A stretch of DNA of 13,764 nucleotides from Fusobacterium sp. (GTDB lineage: Bacteria; Fusobacteriota; Fusobacteriia; Fusobacteriales; Fusobacteriaceae): the NCBI GenBank assembly GCA_019416865.1, contig DXWL01000043.1:1-13764 (forward strand), given 5' to 3'. Both the position numbers and the translations under genes were made by a program. Positions 1 to 6,002 of this stretch are shown piece by piece. Every line of letters begins with the position of its first letter. Within the stretch, counting starts at the first letter, position 1. A model generated the notes under the pieces. It saw only the letters and a list, made by a program, of their open reading frames with translations, searched no databases and was not told where the DNA came from.

Positions 1-120
1 AATTTTTCTATCAAATTGGATAAAATCAAACTAACCATTGAAAAATATCGTCTAAATTGATTAGATAACTTTTAAATTTTTTAAAAATTATTTTTTTAGA
101 AATTTTTATTTTTTATAATT
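1..120. other. AT-rich flank downstream of dacA, no gene seen
   Basis: This stretch lies beyond the dacA stop codon and runs to the window edge. It is extremely A+T rich with long T and A runs near 69-118. I see no open frame with a ribosome binding site and no GC-rich hairpin that would make a convincing terminator for dacA. Confidence 0.5.
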
Positions 121-1254
121 TTATAATATTCCCTCAAAAAAATAATTTCCTTCCACTGAATCTTTCACTATCAATTTCCCTGTATCTGCTTTTTTGCCAT
201 CTATAAAAAGTTTATACTCTCCTGCTTCTTCACCTTTTTTAACAGGAGCCTTCAAAAAACTTTTTTTATAAATTTTAAATTCTACAACACTATTGTTTCC
301 TGCTATACCTGAAAAATCTTTCTCAGGGTATACCTCTAATTTTTTTACTGCTCCATCTGTAATATCTATATCTGCTACAGGTATATCTGCACTTAAGAAA
401 TCTACTAATCTATATTCTGAATGGAAAAGTTCTATCTCGTCTATAATTTTTTTATTTCTCGCTTCCTCTGTAGGCGAACCCAATACAACTGTTATAACTT
501 GAATATTATCCTTGTTGCTCACAACAGTTATATTGTAAAGATCATCATGATGTCCTGTTTTTATTCCGTAAATTCCCTCTTTTCCAATCAATTTATTTCT
601 GTTATAAACTTTAGCTCCTCCAAGATAACTAAGAGGTGCTTCTTTTTGTGAGGCTATCTTTATATATTCAGGATAGTCTAAAGCCGCTAATGATAACTTA
701 TAAATTCCAGCAGCACTCCCTATATCATTTTTTCTTCCAGTCATATGAGAAGGAAGTCCCGTTGGGGTATTGTATTCTATCTCATTTCCAAAACCTAATT
801 TTTCAGCTTTTTTATTCATCATTTTTACAAAGGTATTTATATCTCCTCCTACAGCTTTTGCAAGTCCATAAGCTGCATTGTTAGCAGAATGAAGAGCTGT
901 AGCTGTTATAAGATCCTCAACAGAAATTTTGCTTCCCTCTTTCATCCAGATTCTGCTCCCTTTCATCTCTGCCATTGTTTTATCAACTTCTACCTTGTCT
1001 GTCAGTTTTATTTTTCCCTCATTTATTGCATCATAAGTCAGCATAAGAGTCATTATCTTTGTTACAGATGCCATTGGAATTTTTTCTTCTTCATTTTCAA
1101 AATAAAAGATATTCCCGTTAGTATCCCCAAGAAGATAAGAACGATACATTGGAACTTCTTCCAAATTCATCTCTTTATTTTTTTCTATATCATTTGCTGC
1201 AACACCAACAGTCATCATCAAAGCTGCCACTGCAAAGCATAACTTTCTCAACAA
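121..1254 (-). CDS. dacA: D-alanyl-D-alanine carboxypeptidase (penicillin-binding protein 5 type)
   Basis: Serine DD-peptidase that trims the terminal D-Ala from peptidoglycan stem peptides outside the cytoplasmic membrane. All three motifs of the penicillin-binding fold are present, numbered here from the TTG at 1269: SVTK (nucleophile Ser68 and Lys71), SAN (128-130) and KTG (237-239). The N-terminus has a basic start, a hydrophobic core and a VAA site before Asn-Asp, that is, a signal peptide of about 20-25 residues. The C-terminal third (from about 285) fits the beta-rich PBP5 C-terminal domain. I chose TTG at 1254 as the start: a G-rich Shine-Dalgarno (GAGGGGG, top-strand 1261-1267) lies 6 nt upstream, and the longer frame from TTG 1269 would begin over that site. 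The mature protein is about 377 residues from this start. It appears monocistronic behind the nifU terminator. The symbol could equally be dacF; the activity class is secure. Confidence 0.9.
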   Translation of the reverse strand: MLRKLCFAVAALMMTVGVAANDIEKNKEMNLEEVPMYRSYLLGDTNGNIFYFENEEEKIPMASVTKIMTLMLTYDAINEGKIKLTDKVEVDKTMAEMKGSRIWMKEGSKISVEDLITATALHSANNAAYGLAKAVGGDINTFVKMMNKKAEKLGFGNEIEYNTPTGLPSHMTGRKNDIGSAAGIYKLSLAALDYPEYIKIASQKEAPLSYLGGAKVYNRNKLIGKEGIYGIKTGHHDDLYNITVVSNKDNIQVITVVLGSPTEEARNKKIIDEIELFHSEYRLVDFLSADIPVADIDITDGAVKKLEVYPEKDFSGIAGNNSVVEFKIYKKSFLKAPVKKGEEAGEYKLFIDGKKADTGKLIVKDSVEGNYFFEGIL

Positions 1255-1286
1255 TTTATTCCCCCTCAAAACTTTTGTACCCTTAA

Positions 1287-1292
1287 ATTATA
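1287..1292 (-). promoter_or_regulatory. Candidate -10 box for dacA
   Basis: A perfect TATAAT on the minus strand lies about 33 nt before the TTG start and just after the nifU terminator. No good -35 box stands 16-18 bp upstream, because that space is the T-run of the terminator, so this is only a candidate. Confidence 0.4.
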
Positions 1293-1302
1293 CCTATTTT
1301 CC

Positions 1303-1334
1303 AAAAAAAAGAAAAGGGTTTATTCACCCTTTTC
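1303..1334 (-). terminator. Intrinsic terminator after nifU
   Basis: On the minus strand a 9-bp stem (GAAAAGGGT paired with ACCCTTTTC, 6-nt loop) is followed at once by eight T. It begins 28 nt after the nifU stop codon and separates nifS-nifU from dacA. Confidence 0.9.
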
Positions 1335-1361
1335 CTGTTTAAATCTCTTATTAATTAATCA

Positions 1362-1736
1362 CTATTTATTTTTTTTAGAAAGATAATCTTCTATTGCTGC
1401 TTTAACTGCCTCTTCAGCAAGAACTGAACAGTGCATTTTTACAGGAGGAAGACCATCAAGAGCTTCTGCCACAACTTTATTTGTGATTTTTAAAGCTTCG
1501 TGAATATCTTTTCCTATTATCATTTCTGTAGAAATAGAAGATGTAGCTATTGCAGATGCACAACCAAATGTTCTGAATTTTACATCTGTTATAATATCAT
1601 TATCTATTTTTAAGAAAATTTCCATTATATCCCCACAAGAAGGGTTTCCGATTTTCCCGTATCCATCAGGATTTTCTATTACTCCCATATTTCTAGGATT
1701 CATAAAGTGATCCATTACTTTATCTGAATATTGCAT
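1362..1736 (-). CDS. nifU: Fe-S cluster assembly scaffold protein, NifU/IscU type
   Basis: Cytoplasmic scaffold on which [2Fe-2S]/[4Fe-4S] clusters are built with sulfur from the neighbouring cysteine desulfurase, then passed to apo-proteins. At 124 residues it is the single-domain IscU-like scaffold, without the ferredoxin-like middle and C-terminal domain of the long nitrogen-fixation NifU. The three ligand cysteines are in place: Cys34 in NPSCGD, with Asp36, Cys59 in FGCASAIA and Cys103 in MHCSVLAEEA. A GGGAGG ribosome binding site lies about 9 nt before the ATG. It follows nifS after a 38-nt gap, so the two are surely cotranscribed, and an intrinsic terminator closes the unit. No iscR, hscBA or fdx genes flank it, as is common in anaerobes with a minimal NifSU system. 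Likely clients in this window are endonuclease III, HydF and the ferredoxin-type protein. Confidence 0.95.
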   Translation of the reverse strand: MQYSDKVMDHFMNPRNMGVIENPDGYGKIGNPSCGDIMEIFLKIDNDIITDVKFRTFGCASAIATSSISTEMIIGKDIHEALKITNKVVAEALDGLPPVKMHCSVLAEEAVKAAIEDYLSKKNK

Positions 1737-1774
1737 TATTAATTTCCTCCCTATATTCTAAGTTAAACAACTTT

Positions 1775-2941
1775 TTACTTATGAAATTCATTCCAAAGTG
1801 GTGACATCATTCTTAATTTTCCAATAACTTCTACCACTGCATCTATTGTATAATCTATTTCCTCTTTTGTATTGTATTTTCCTAAGCTGAATCTTATTGT
1901 TCCATGAGCAAATTCTTCAGGAATTCCCATAGCAAGAAGTACATGAGAAGCTTGAAGTTCATCAGATGAACAAGCTGAACCAGAACTTACAGCTATTCCT
2001 TTCATACTAAGTGAAAGAAGAATTGATTCTCCTTCAACATATTTGAAAGTTATGCTTGATGTTCCAGGAAGTCTTTGAACATTTTTTCCATTTACTACTA
2101 TTTCTGGAATTTTTGCAAGAAGTTGTTCTTCAAAATAATCTCTTAAAGCTCCAACTCTTTTATTTTCCTCTTCTCTTTCTGCATATGCTTTTTCAAGAGC
2201 TTTTGCCATTCCAACAATAAGAGGAGTATTTGTTGTTCCAGGTCTTAATTTCTTTTCTTGACCTCCACCTGTGATAACTTTTCCAAGTCTTACTCCGTTT
2301 CTTACATATAAAGCTCCCACACCTTTAGGTCCATAAAATTTGTGTGCTGTAAATACAAGTAAATCTATTCCCATTCCTTTAGGATCTATATTAAGTTTTC
2401 CCATAGATTGAACTGCGTCTACGTGGAATAAAATTTTATGTTCTTTAGCAATTTTTCCTATCTCTTCTATAGGTTGTACTACACCTGTTTCATTGTTTGC
2501 GTGCATTACAGAGATAAGAATTGTTTCATCTTTTATTGCATTTTTAAGTTGTTCAACATCAACTACACCGTTTTTATCAACATTTAAAACTGTGATTTCA
2601 TATCCTTCTTTTTCAAGGTCTTTGCAAGTATTTCTTACACCAGGGTGTTCAATAGAACTTACAATTATATGTTTACCTCTGTTTTTATATGCTTTTGCAA
2701 CACCTCTTATAGCAAGGTTGTCCCCCTCTGTTCCTGAACCTGTAAAGATTATCTCTTCAGGAAGAACTCCAAGAAGATCAGCTATTACTTTTCTTGACTC
2801 TGCCACAGCTTTTCCTGTTTCTTTCCCAAAAAGGTGAAGACTGAAAGCATTTCCATATTCCTCTTTAAAAAATGGTATCATTGCGTTAAAAGCATCATCA
2901 TCAAGTCTTGTTGTTGCATTATTATCTAAATATATTTTCAT
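1775..2941 (-). CDS. nifS: Cysteine desulfurase, NifS/IscS class
   Basis: PLP-dependent enzyme that removes sulfur from L-cysteine, leaving alanine and an enzyme persulfide that feeds the NifU scaffold. At 388 residues it has the normal family length. Visible landmarks are the N-terminal YLDNNATT, His99 in IEHPGV, Asp175 and Gln178 in HVDAVQ (cofactor contacts), the Schiff-base Lys201 in TAHKFYGPKG, the GGGQEKKLRPGT segment and the persulfide Cys324 in SSGSACSS, which marks a class I enzyme with the mobile active-site loop. The ribosome binding site is mediocre (GGGAG about 12 nt before the ATG), but the start is fixed by family alignment from memory. It has its own strong promoter upstream and leads the nifS-nifU unit. 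No IscR gene is adjacent. Confidence 0.95.
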   Translation of the reverse strand: MKIYLDNNATTRLDDDAFNAMIPFFKEEYGNAFSLHLFGKETGKAVAESRKVIADLLGVLPEEIIFTGSGTEGDNLAIRGVAKAYKNRGKHIIVSSIEHPGVRNTCKDLEKEGYEITVLNVDKNGVVDVEQLKNAIKDETILISVMHANNETGVVQPIEEIGKIAKEHKILFHVDAVQSMGKLNIDPKGMGIDLLVFTAHKFYGPKGVGALYVRNGVRLGKVITGGGQEKKLRPGTTNTPLIVGMAKALEKAYAEREEENKRVGALRDYFEEQLLAKIPEIVVNGKNVQRLPGTSSITFKYVEGESILLSLSMKGIAVSSGSACSSDELQASHVLLAMGIPEEFAHGTIRFSLGKYNTKEEIDYTIDAVVEVIGKLRMMSPLWNEFHK

Positions 2942-2983
2942 TTTTCAATCAGCTCCCAAGAATTAATTTCTTTTCCCATATAC

Positions 2984-3012
2984 TTTATACCATTCTTTAT
3001 TTCTTATGTCAA
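2984..3012 (-). promoter_or_regulatory. Promoter of nifS-nifU
   Basis: Near-consensus sigma-70 type promoter on the minus strand: TTGACA (top 3007-3012), 17-bp spacer, TATAAA (top 2984-2989), with TG just before the -10. The start point would be about 2977, giving a ~35-nt leader. A short near-palindrome (AAGAAATTAATTCTT, minus) lies in that leader and could be an operator, but nothing supports that beyond symmetry. Confidence 0.85.
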
Positions 3013-3046
3013 GAATTATCGTATTTATTTTCATATTTATTTTGTC

Positions 3047-3079
3047 AGAAATATAACTTCTTGTATTTATAATATTTCT
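3047..3079. repeat. 8-bp inverted repeat after nth
   Basis: Perfect arms AGAAATAT and ATATTTCT are separated by 17 nt, just past the nth stop codon. The stem is A/T rich and lacks a T-tract on either strand, so it is a weak candidate for transcript end processing or nothing at all. Confidence 0.3.
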
Positions 3080-3085
3080 AAAGTA

Positions 3086-3739
3086 CTATCCCTGTTTTTT
3101 TAATTTTTCATAATGTTTACAAGCAGCTTGTATCTCACACTCTTCACACTTAGGACGCCTTGCAATACATTTATCTCTTCCTTGTAAAATAATATAGTGT
3201 GAAAAATCTATCCAGCTTTTTTTAGGAACTATTTTCATAAGATCTCTCTCAATTTTAACAGGATCCGTTTCCTCTGTAAGTCCTAAAAGATTTGTAATCC
3301 TTTTAACATGGGTATCAACTGTGATTCCATCAGCAAGTCCCCATATCTCACCTCTTACGACATTGGCTGTTTTTCTTCCCACTCCTCCTAATTCAAGAAG
3401 TTTATCCATCTCTTTGGGAAGTTCCCCATTATATTTTTCAAGAAGCTGTCTGGCTGCTTTTTGAATATTTTTAGCCTTATTTTTATAAAATCCAGTGCTT
3501 TTTATAAGTTCTTCTATTTCTGAAAGCTCCATAGAAGCAAACTGCTCGGGAGTATTTATATTTTCTTCACGAAACATCTTTTCAGTAACAATATTTACAC
3601 GCTTATCTGTACACTGAGCTGATAATATAACTGCGACCAAAAGTTCAAAAGGAGTTTCAAAGTTTAATGCACACTTAGGTTTTCCAAATTTTTCCTCTAA
3701 TTTTTCAAGGACATATTTAACCCTCTCTTTTTTTGTCAT
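3086..3739 (-). CDS. nth: Endonuclease III (DNA glycosylase/AP lyase)
   Basis: Base-excision repair enzyme that removes oxidised pyrimidines and nicks the abasic site. At 217 residues it has family length. The helix-hairpin-helix LLELGGVGRKTANVV (about 114-128) carries the catalytic Lys123, and VDTHVKR supplies catalytic Asp142. The C-terminus holds the [4Fe-4S] ligands Cys191, Cys198, Cys201 and Cys207 in the canonical C-x6-C-x2-C-x5-C spacing. Its ATG overlaps the TGA of the upstream acetyltransferase gene by 4 nt (ATGA), so translation is probably coupled; a G-rich ribosome binding site lies within the end of that gene. The iron-sulfur unit gene nifS starts 144 bp further on but has its own promoter. 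Confidence 0.95.
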   Translation of the reverse strand: MTKKERVKYVLEKLEEKFGKPKCALNFETPFELLVAVILSAQCTDKRVNIVTEKMFREENINTPEQFASMELSEIEELIKSTGFYKNKAKNIQKAARQLLEKYNGELPKEMDKLLELGGVGRKTANVVRGEIWGLADGITVDTHVKRITNLLGLTEETDPVKIERDLMKIVPKKSWIDFSHYIILQGRDKCIARRPKCEECEIQAACKHYEKLKKQG

Positions 3740-4221
3740 TCTTCCCCCTTTTCCAGTATTTTTATAAAAAGCATATGTTCTATCCCTTTATAATTTTCTA
3801 CACCATCATATTGAAATTTTAATTTTTTAAATGTACTAAGTGAAGCTGTATTTTCTTCTAAAATGTAAGCAAGTACTACAGAGATATCAGGTCTTTTAAA
3901 CTGAAGCTCCTCAAGACTTCTTTCAATTATTCTGCTGCTGTAACCTTGTTCCCTTATATTTTTCACAAGATAGATATTTATTGTTGCACACTCTCCATCA
4001 ATTTCAAATTTTACGCATCCTAAAAAACTTTCGTCCTCTGTGCTTGTAACAGTAAACAAAAGATAGGCATCTGAATGTATAAGAAATTTGTACCATCTTT
4101 CATGTGCCTTCCACTGCTCCTCATACTCTTTATCTGAACAGTATTTTTTCACATAATCAGCATGGATATACTTGTAAATCTCAGGAATATCTTCCTCTGT
4201 AGTTTCCCGTAAGAAAATCAT
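3736..4221 (-). CDS. GNAT-family N-acetyltransferase of unknown substrate
   Basis: A 161-residue single-domain protein with the GNAT pattern: beta-strand opening IFLRETTEEDIPEIY, central strand FLGCVKFEIDGECATINIYL, the acetyl-CoA pyrophosphate-binding turn REQGYSSRIIE (about 89-99, matching R/Q-x-x-G-x-A/G loosely, with Ser in the last place) and the C-terminal ENTASLSTFKKLKF motif typical of the family. The order of elements resembles acetyltransferases that act on sugars or amines, but the substrate cannot be read. The ribosome binding site is weak (AAGGTGG, about 10 nt from the ATG). Its stop codon overlaps the start of nth, so it heads a two-gene unit; the functional link to DNA repair is unknown. 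A promoter partly built from the adjacent repeat lies upstream. Confidence 0.8.
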   Translation of the reverse strand: MIFLRETTEEDIPEIYKYIHADYVKKYCSDKEYEEQWKAHERWYKFLIHSDAYLLFTVTSTEDESFLGCVKFEIDGECATINIYLVKNIREQGYSSRIIERSLEELQFKRPDISVVLAYILEENTASLSTFKKLKFQYDGVENYKGIEHMLFIKILEKGEE

Positions 4222-4247
4222 ACTTACTTTACCACCTTCAATTCAAA

Positions 4248-4276
4248 ATTATAAAAAAACTGTCTAAAGTTGTAAA
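4248..4276 (-). promoter_or_regulatory. Promoter of GNAT-nth, with -35 inside a repeat end
   Basis: On the minus strand TTTACA (top 4271-4276), a 17-bp spacer and a perfect TATAAT (top 4248-4253) make a good promoter 27 nt before the acetyltransferase ATG. All but one base of the -35 box lies in the terminal inverted repeat of the neighbouring palindromic element. Confidence 0.65.
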
Positions 4277-4449
4277 AAGTAAAATTCTCTAAGAAAAAAT
4301 AGTTTCTATTTATATTGCTCACTTCACTAAAAATGATAAACTCGGACTCTGTCCTCAAACATATCATTTTTCAGTGTTCAATTCATTGCATAAATTACGA
4401 AACAATTTTTAATATCGAGAATTTTATTTTTACGCTTTTTCAAATACAG
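4260..4449 (-). repeat. Palindromic dispersed repeat, copy A (MITE-like)
   Basis: This copy lies between tyrS and the acetyltransferase gene. Its core (4272-4433) is bounded by near-perfect 17-18 bp inverted ends (GTAAAAAGTAAAATTCTC at 4272-4289; the reverse complement of GTAAAAATAAAATTCTC at 4417-4433). Outside the core both sides carry a further block ending in CTGT (4260-4263 and, reversed, 4446-4449). Read on the minus strand, the core is clearly homologous to the copies at 11793 and 13739. The whole element is an imperfect palindrome whose centre is AAAAATGATA ... TATCATTTTT with a GGAC-AGA-GTCC tip. It has no coding capacity and no clear target duplication. It could act as a terminator for tyrS, which has no other visible one. 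Confidence 0.85.
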
Positions 4450-4464
4450 CAATTTTAATGTTCT

Positions 4465-5685
4465 TTATTTTAATATAATTCTATGGAATTTCTTTTTACC
4501 CATTTTGATTACAGCTTCCCCATCTTTGAAAGCTTCCTCTGTAAGAGTAAAAGCCACATCTGTAACCTTCTCCCCATTTAAAGACATTCCATTCTGTTGG
4601 ATAAGTCTTCTTCCTTCACTCTTAGTTTTTAACACTCCATTTTCAGTTAAATAATCTATCATATTAACCCCAAGAGCTGATTTTTCTAGTTCTGTTGTAG
4701 GAAGGTTTGACATATCTCCGCTTCCTCCAAAAGCTCCTTCTGCTGCTGATTTTGCTTTTTCAGCTGCTTCCTCTCCATGAATCATCTTAGTTATTTCATA
4801 AGCAAGTACAACTTTTGCCTTATTTATCTCAGCATCTTTTAAAGCTCCAAGTCTTCTTACCTCGTCCATAGGGATAAATGTTAAAAGAGCCAAACATTTT
4901 TCAACATCTTCATCGGCAACATTTCTCCAATATTGATAAAATTCATGTGGAGTTGTTTTTTCAGGATCAAGCCATAATGCACCTTTAGCTGTTTTTCCCA
5001 TTTTCTTTCCTTCACTGTTTGTAAGAAGAGTACAAGTCATTCCATATACTGTTTCTTGTTTTTTCTTTCTGACAAGATTTATTCCAGCTATGATATTTGA
5101 CCACTGGTCATCTCCTCCAAGCTCCATTTTACAATTGTATTTTTGATTTAATACATAGAAATCATATCCTTGCATAAGCATATAGTTAAATTCAAGGAAA
5201 GAAAGTCCTTTTTCCATTCTTGATTTAAAGCACTCTGCTGCAAGCATTTTATTAACAGAAAACTCTGCTCCTATATCTCTTAAGAAATCTATGTAGTTAA
5301 GTCCTAAAAGCCAGTCAGCATTATTTTCAAGGATTGCTTTTCCATCAGAAAAATCTATAAATTTTTCCATTTGTTTTTTTATACATGATACATTATGAGC
5401 AATAGTTTCTTTTGTCATCATCGTTCTCATATCTGTTCTTCCACTTGGATCTCCAACCATTGCTGTTCCTCCTCCAACAAGAGCAATAGGTCTGTGTCCA
5501 AATCTTTGCATATGAGCCATAAACATCATAGCAATAAAGTGTCCCACATGCAGACTGTCTGCTGTAGGGTCAAATCCTATATAGAAAGTTACTTTTTCTT
5601 CTGATAATAATTTTTTGATTGCCTCTTCGTCTGTAAATTGTTTTAAATATCCACGGTCTTTAAGCACATCATAAACATTTTCCAT
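4465..5685 (-). CDS. tyrS: Tyrosyl-tRNA synthetase
   Basis: Class I aminoacyl-tRNA synthetase that activates tyrosine with ATP and charges tRNA-Tyr. At 406 residues it has the usual bacterial TyrS length. The HIGH motif appears as HVGH (46-49) after FYIGFDPTADSL, where Tyr35 is expected to bind substrate. The Rossmann segment GGGTAMVGDPSGR follows. Tyrosine-pocket residues are seen in YMLMQGYDF (168-176) and GGDDQWSN (190-197), and the KMSKS loop as KMGKT (228-232). The C-terminus (about 340-406) is an S4-like RNA-binding domain. A GGGGG-type ribosome binding site lies 9 nt before the ATG. The gene is preceded by a long leader with a Tyr-rich short frame and an intrinsic terminator, which suggests attenuation control. 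Downstream is palindromic repeat copy A. Confidence 0.97.
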   Translation of the reverse strand: MENVYDVLKDRGYLKQFTDEEAIKKLLSEEKVTFYIGFDPTADSLHVGHFIAMMFMAHMQRFGHRPIALVGGGTAMVGDPSGRTDMRTMMTKETIAHNVSCIKKQMEKFIDFSDGKAILENNADWLLGLNYIDFLRDIGAEFSVNKMLAAECFKSRMEKGLSFLEFNYMLMQGYDFYVLNQKYNCKMELGGDDQWSNIIAGINLVRKKKQETVYGMTCTLLTNSEGKKMGKTAKGALWLDPEKTTPHEFYQYWRNVADEDVEKCLALLTFIPMDEVRRLGALKDAEINKAKVVLAYEITKMIHGEEAAEKAKSAAEGAFGGSGDMSNLPTTELEKSALGVNMIDYLTENGVLKTKSEGRRLIQQNGMSLNGEKVTDVAFTLTEEAFKDGEAVIKMGKKKFHRIILK

Positions 5686-5745
5686 TATTATATCCCCCTG
5701 ATTTTTATTTTACATTTTATTTTAACATAAACAAATTATATTTAA

Positions 5746-5787
5746 AAGAAAATAAAAGAAAAGCCTGTTGAATATCCTCAACAGGCT
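5746..5787 (-). terminator. Intrinsic terminator in the tyrS leader (attenuator)
   Basis: On the minus strand a perfect 10-bp stem (AGCCTGTTGA paired with TCAACAGGCT, 6-nt loop GGATAT) is followed by a T-rich tract (TTTCTTTTATTTTC). It ends about 60 nt before the tyrS ATG and about 85 nt after the stop codon of the leader frame. It may also end transcripts coming from the patatin-like gene. No T-box consensus is found near it. Confidence 0.9.
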
Positions 5788-5843
5788 GTATGTCCCTATC
5801 AAATATATTCCCCAGCATTCTTCCTATTTTACATGACAAAACT

Positions 5844-5868
5844 GGTTTAAAACTTTTAGTCTTAAACC
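5844..5868 (-). other. Leader hairpin directly after the Tyr-rich frame
   Basis: The minus strand folds into an 11-bp stem (GGTTTAAGACT with AGTTTTAAACC, one G-U pair) closed by an AAA loop. It starts 2 nt after the TAA of the leader frame, so a ribosome at that stop codon would cover its 5' side, whereas one waiting at the Tyr codons would let it form. A weak 6-bp stem (5869-5885) between the last two Tyr codons and the stop region abuts it. Confidence 0.6.
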
Positions 5869-5870
5869 TA

Positions 5871-5924
5871 TTATCTGCAATAATAATATGAAGCTGTTAG
5901 AAATACATTTTTTAAAGTTACCAT
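5871..5924 (-). CDS. Putative tyrS leader peptide with three consecutive Tyr codons
   Basis: A 17-codon frame encodes MVTLKNVFLTASYYYCR and ends in TAA. Its ATG is 6 nt after an AGGAG ribosome binding site (top 5931-5935), and a promoter lies 36-64 nt upstream of the ATG. The three TAT codons (5880-5888) stand near the end, as the cognate codons do in classical attenuator leader peptides such as those of trp, his and pheST. The frame is followed by a hairpin, then an intrinsic terminator, then tyrS. What is seen is the codon run, the ribosome binding site and the order of elements; that the peptide senses Tyr-tRNA charging is inference. TAT repeats can arise by chance in AT-rich DNA, which is the main reason for doubt. 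Confidence 0.6.
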   Translation of the reverse strand: MVTLKNVFLTASYYYCR

Positions 5925-5959
5925 TATTTTCTCCTAAAAATTGCTTTTTAACTTTTATC

Positions 5960-5988
5960 ATTCTACCATTTTTTTCAATATCTTTCAA
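5960..5988 (-). promoter_or_regulatory. Promoter of the tyrS leader
   Basis: On the minus strand TTGAAA (top 5983-5988), a 17-bp spacer and TAGAAT (top 5960-5965) lie between the patatin stop codon and the leader frame. Transcription would start near 5953, giving a leader of about 268 nt before tyrS. A weaker AT-rich -10-like site between the terminator and tyrS (TGTTAAAAT) cannot be excluded as a second start. Confidence 0.7.
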
Positions 5989-6002
5989 GGTTTCCGATAT
6001 TT

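Noticed and set aside
293..1242. Several plus-strand open frames across the dacA region (293-502, 421-651, 636-884, 889-1242)
   Set aside because: They are antisense shadows of dacA, rich in Phe, Ser, Cys and Tyr, without ribosome binding sites or recognisable motifs.
5395..5604. Plus-strand Ser/His-rich open frame inside tyrS
   Set aside because: Shadow of the tyrS coding frame; no start signal or motif.
5776..5901. Pairing of CTAACAGCT in the leader frame with the 5' arm of the tyrS terminator as an antiterminator
   Set aside because: About 8 bp with a bulge are possible, but a ribosome stalled at the Tyr codons would cover this segment, which gives the opposite of the expected response. 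Recorded as possibly fortuitous.
5686..5960. T-box riboswitch for tyrS
   Set aside because: No AGGGTGGNACCGCG-like antiterminator sequence or specifier-loop arrangement is present; the leader frame with Tyr codons explains the region better.
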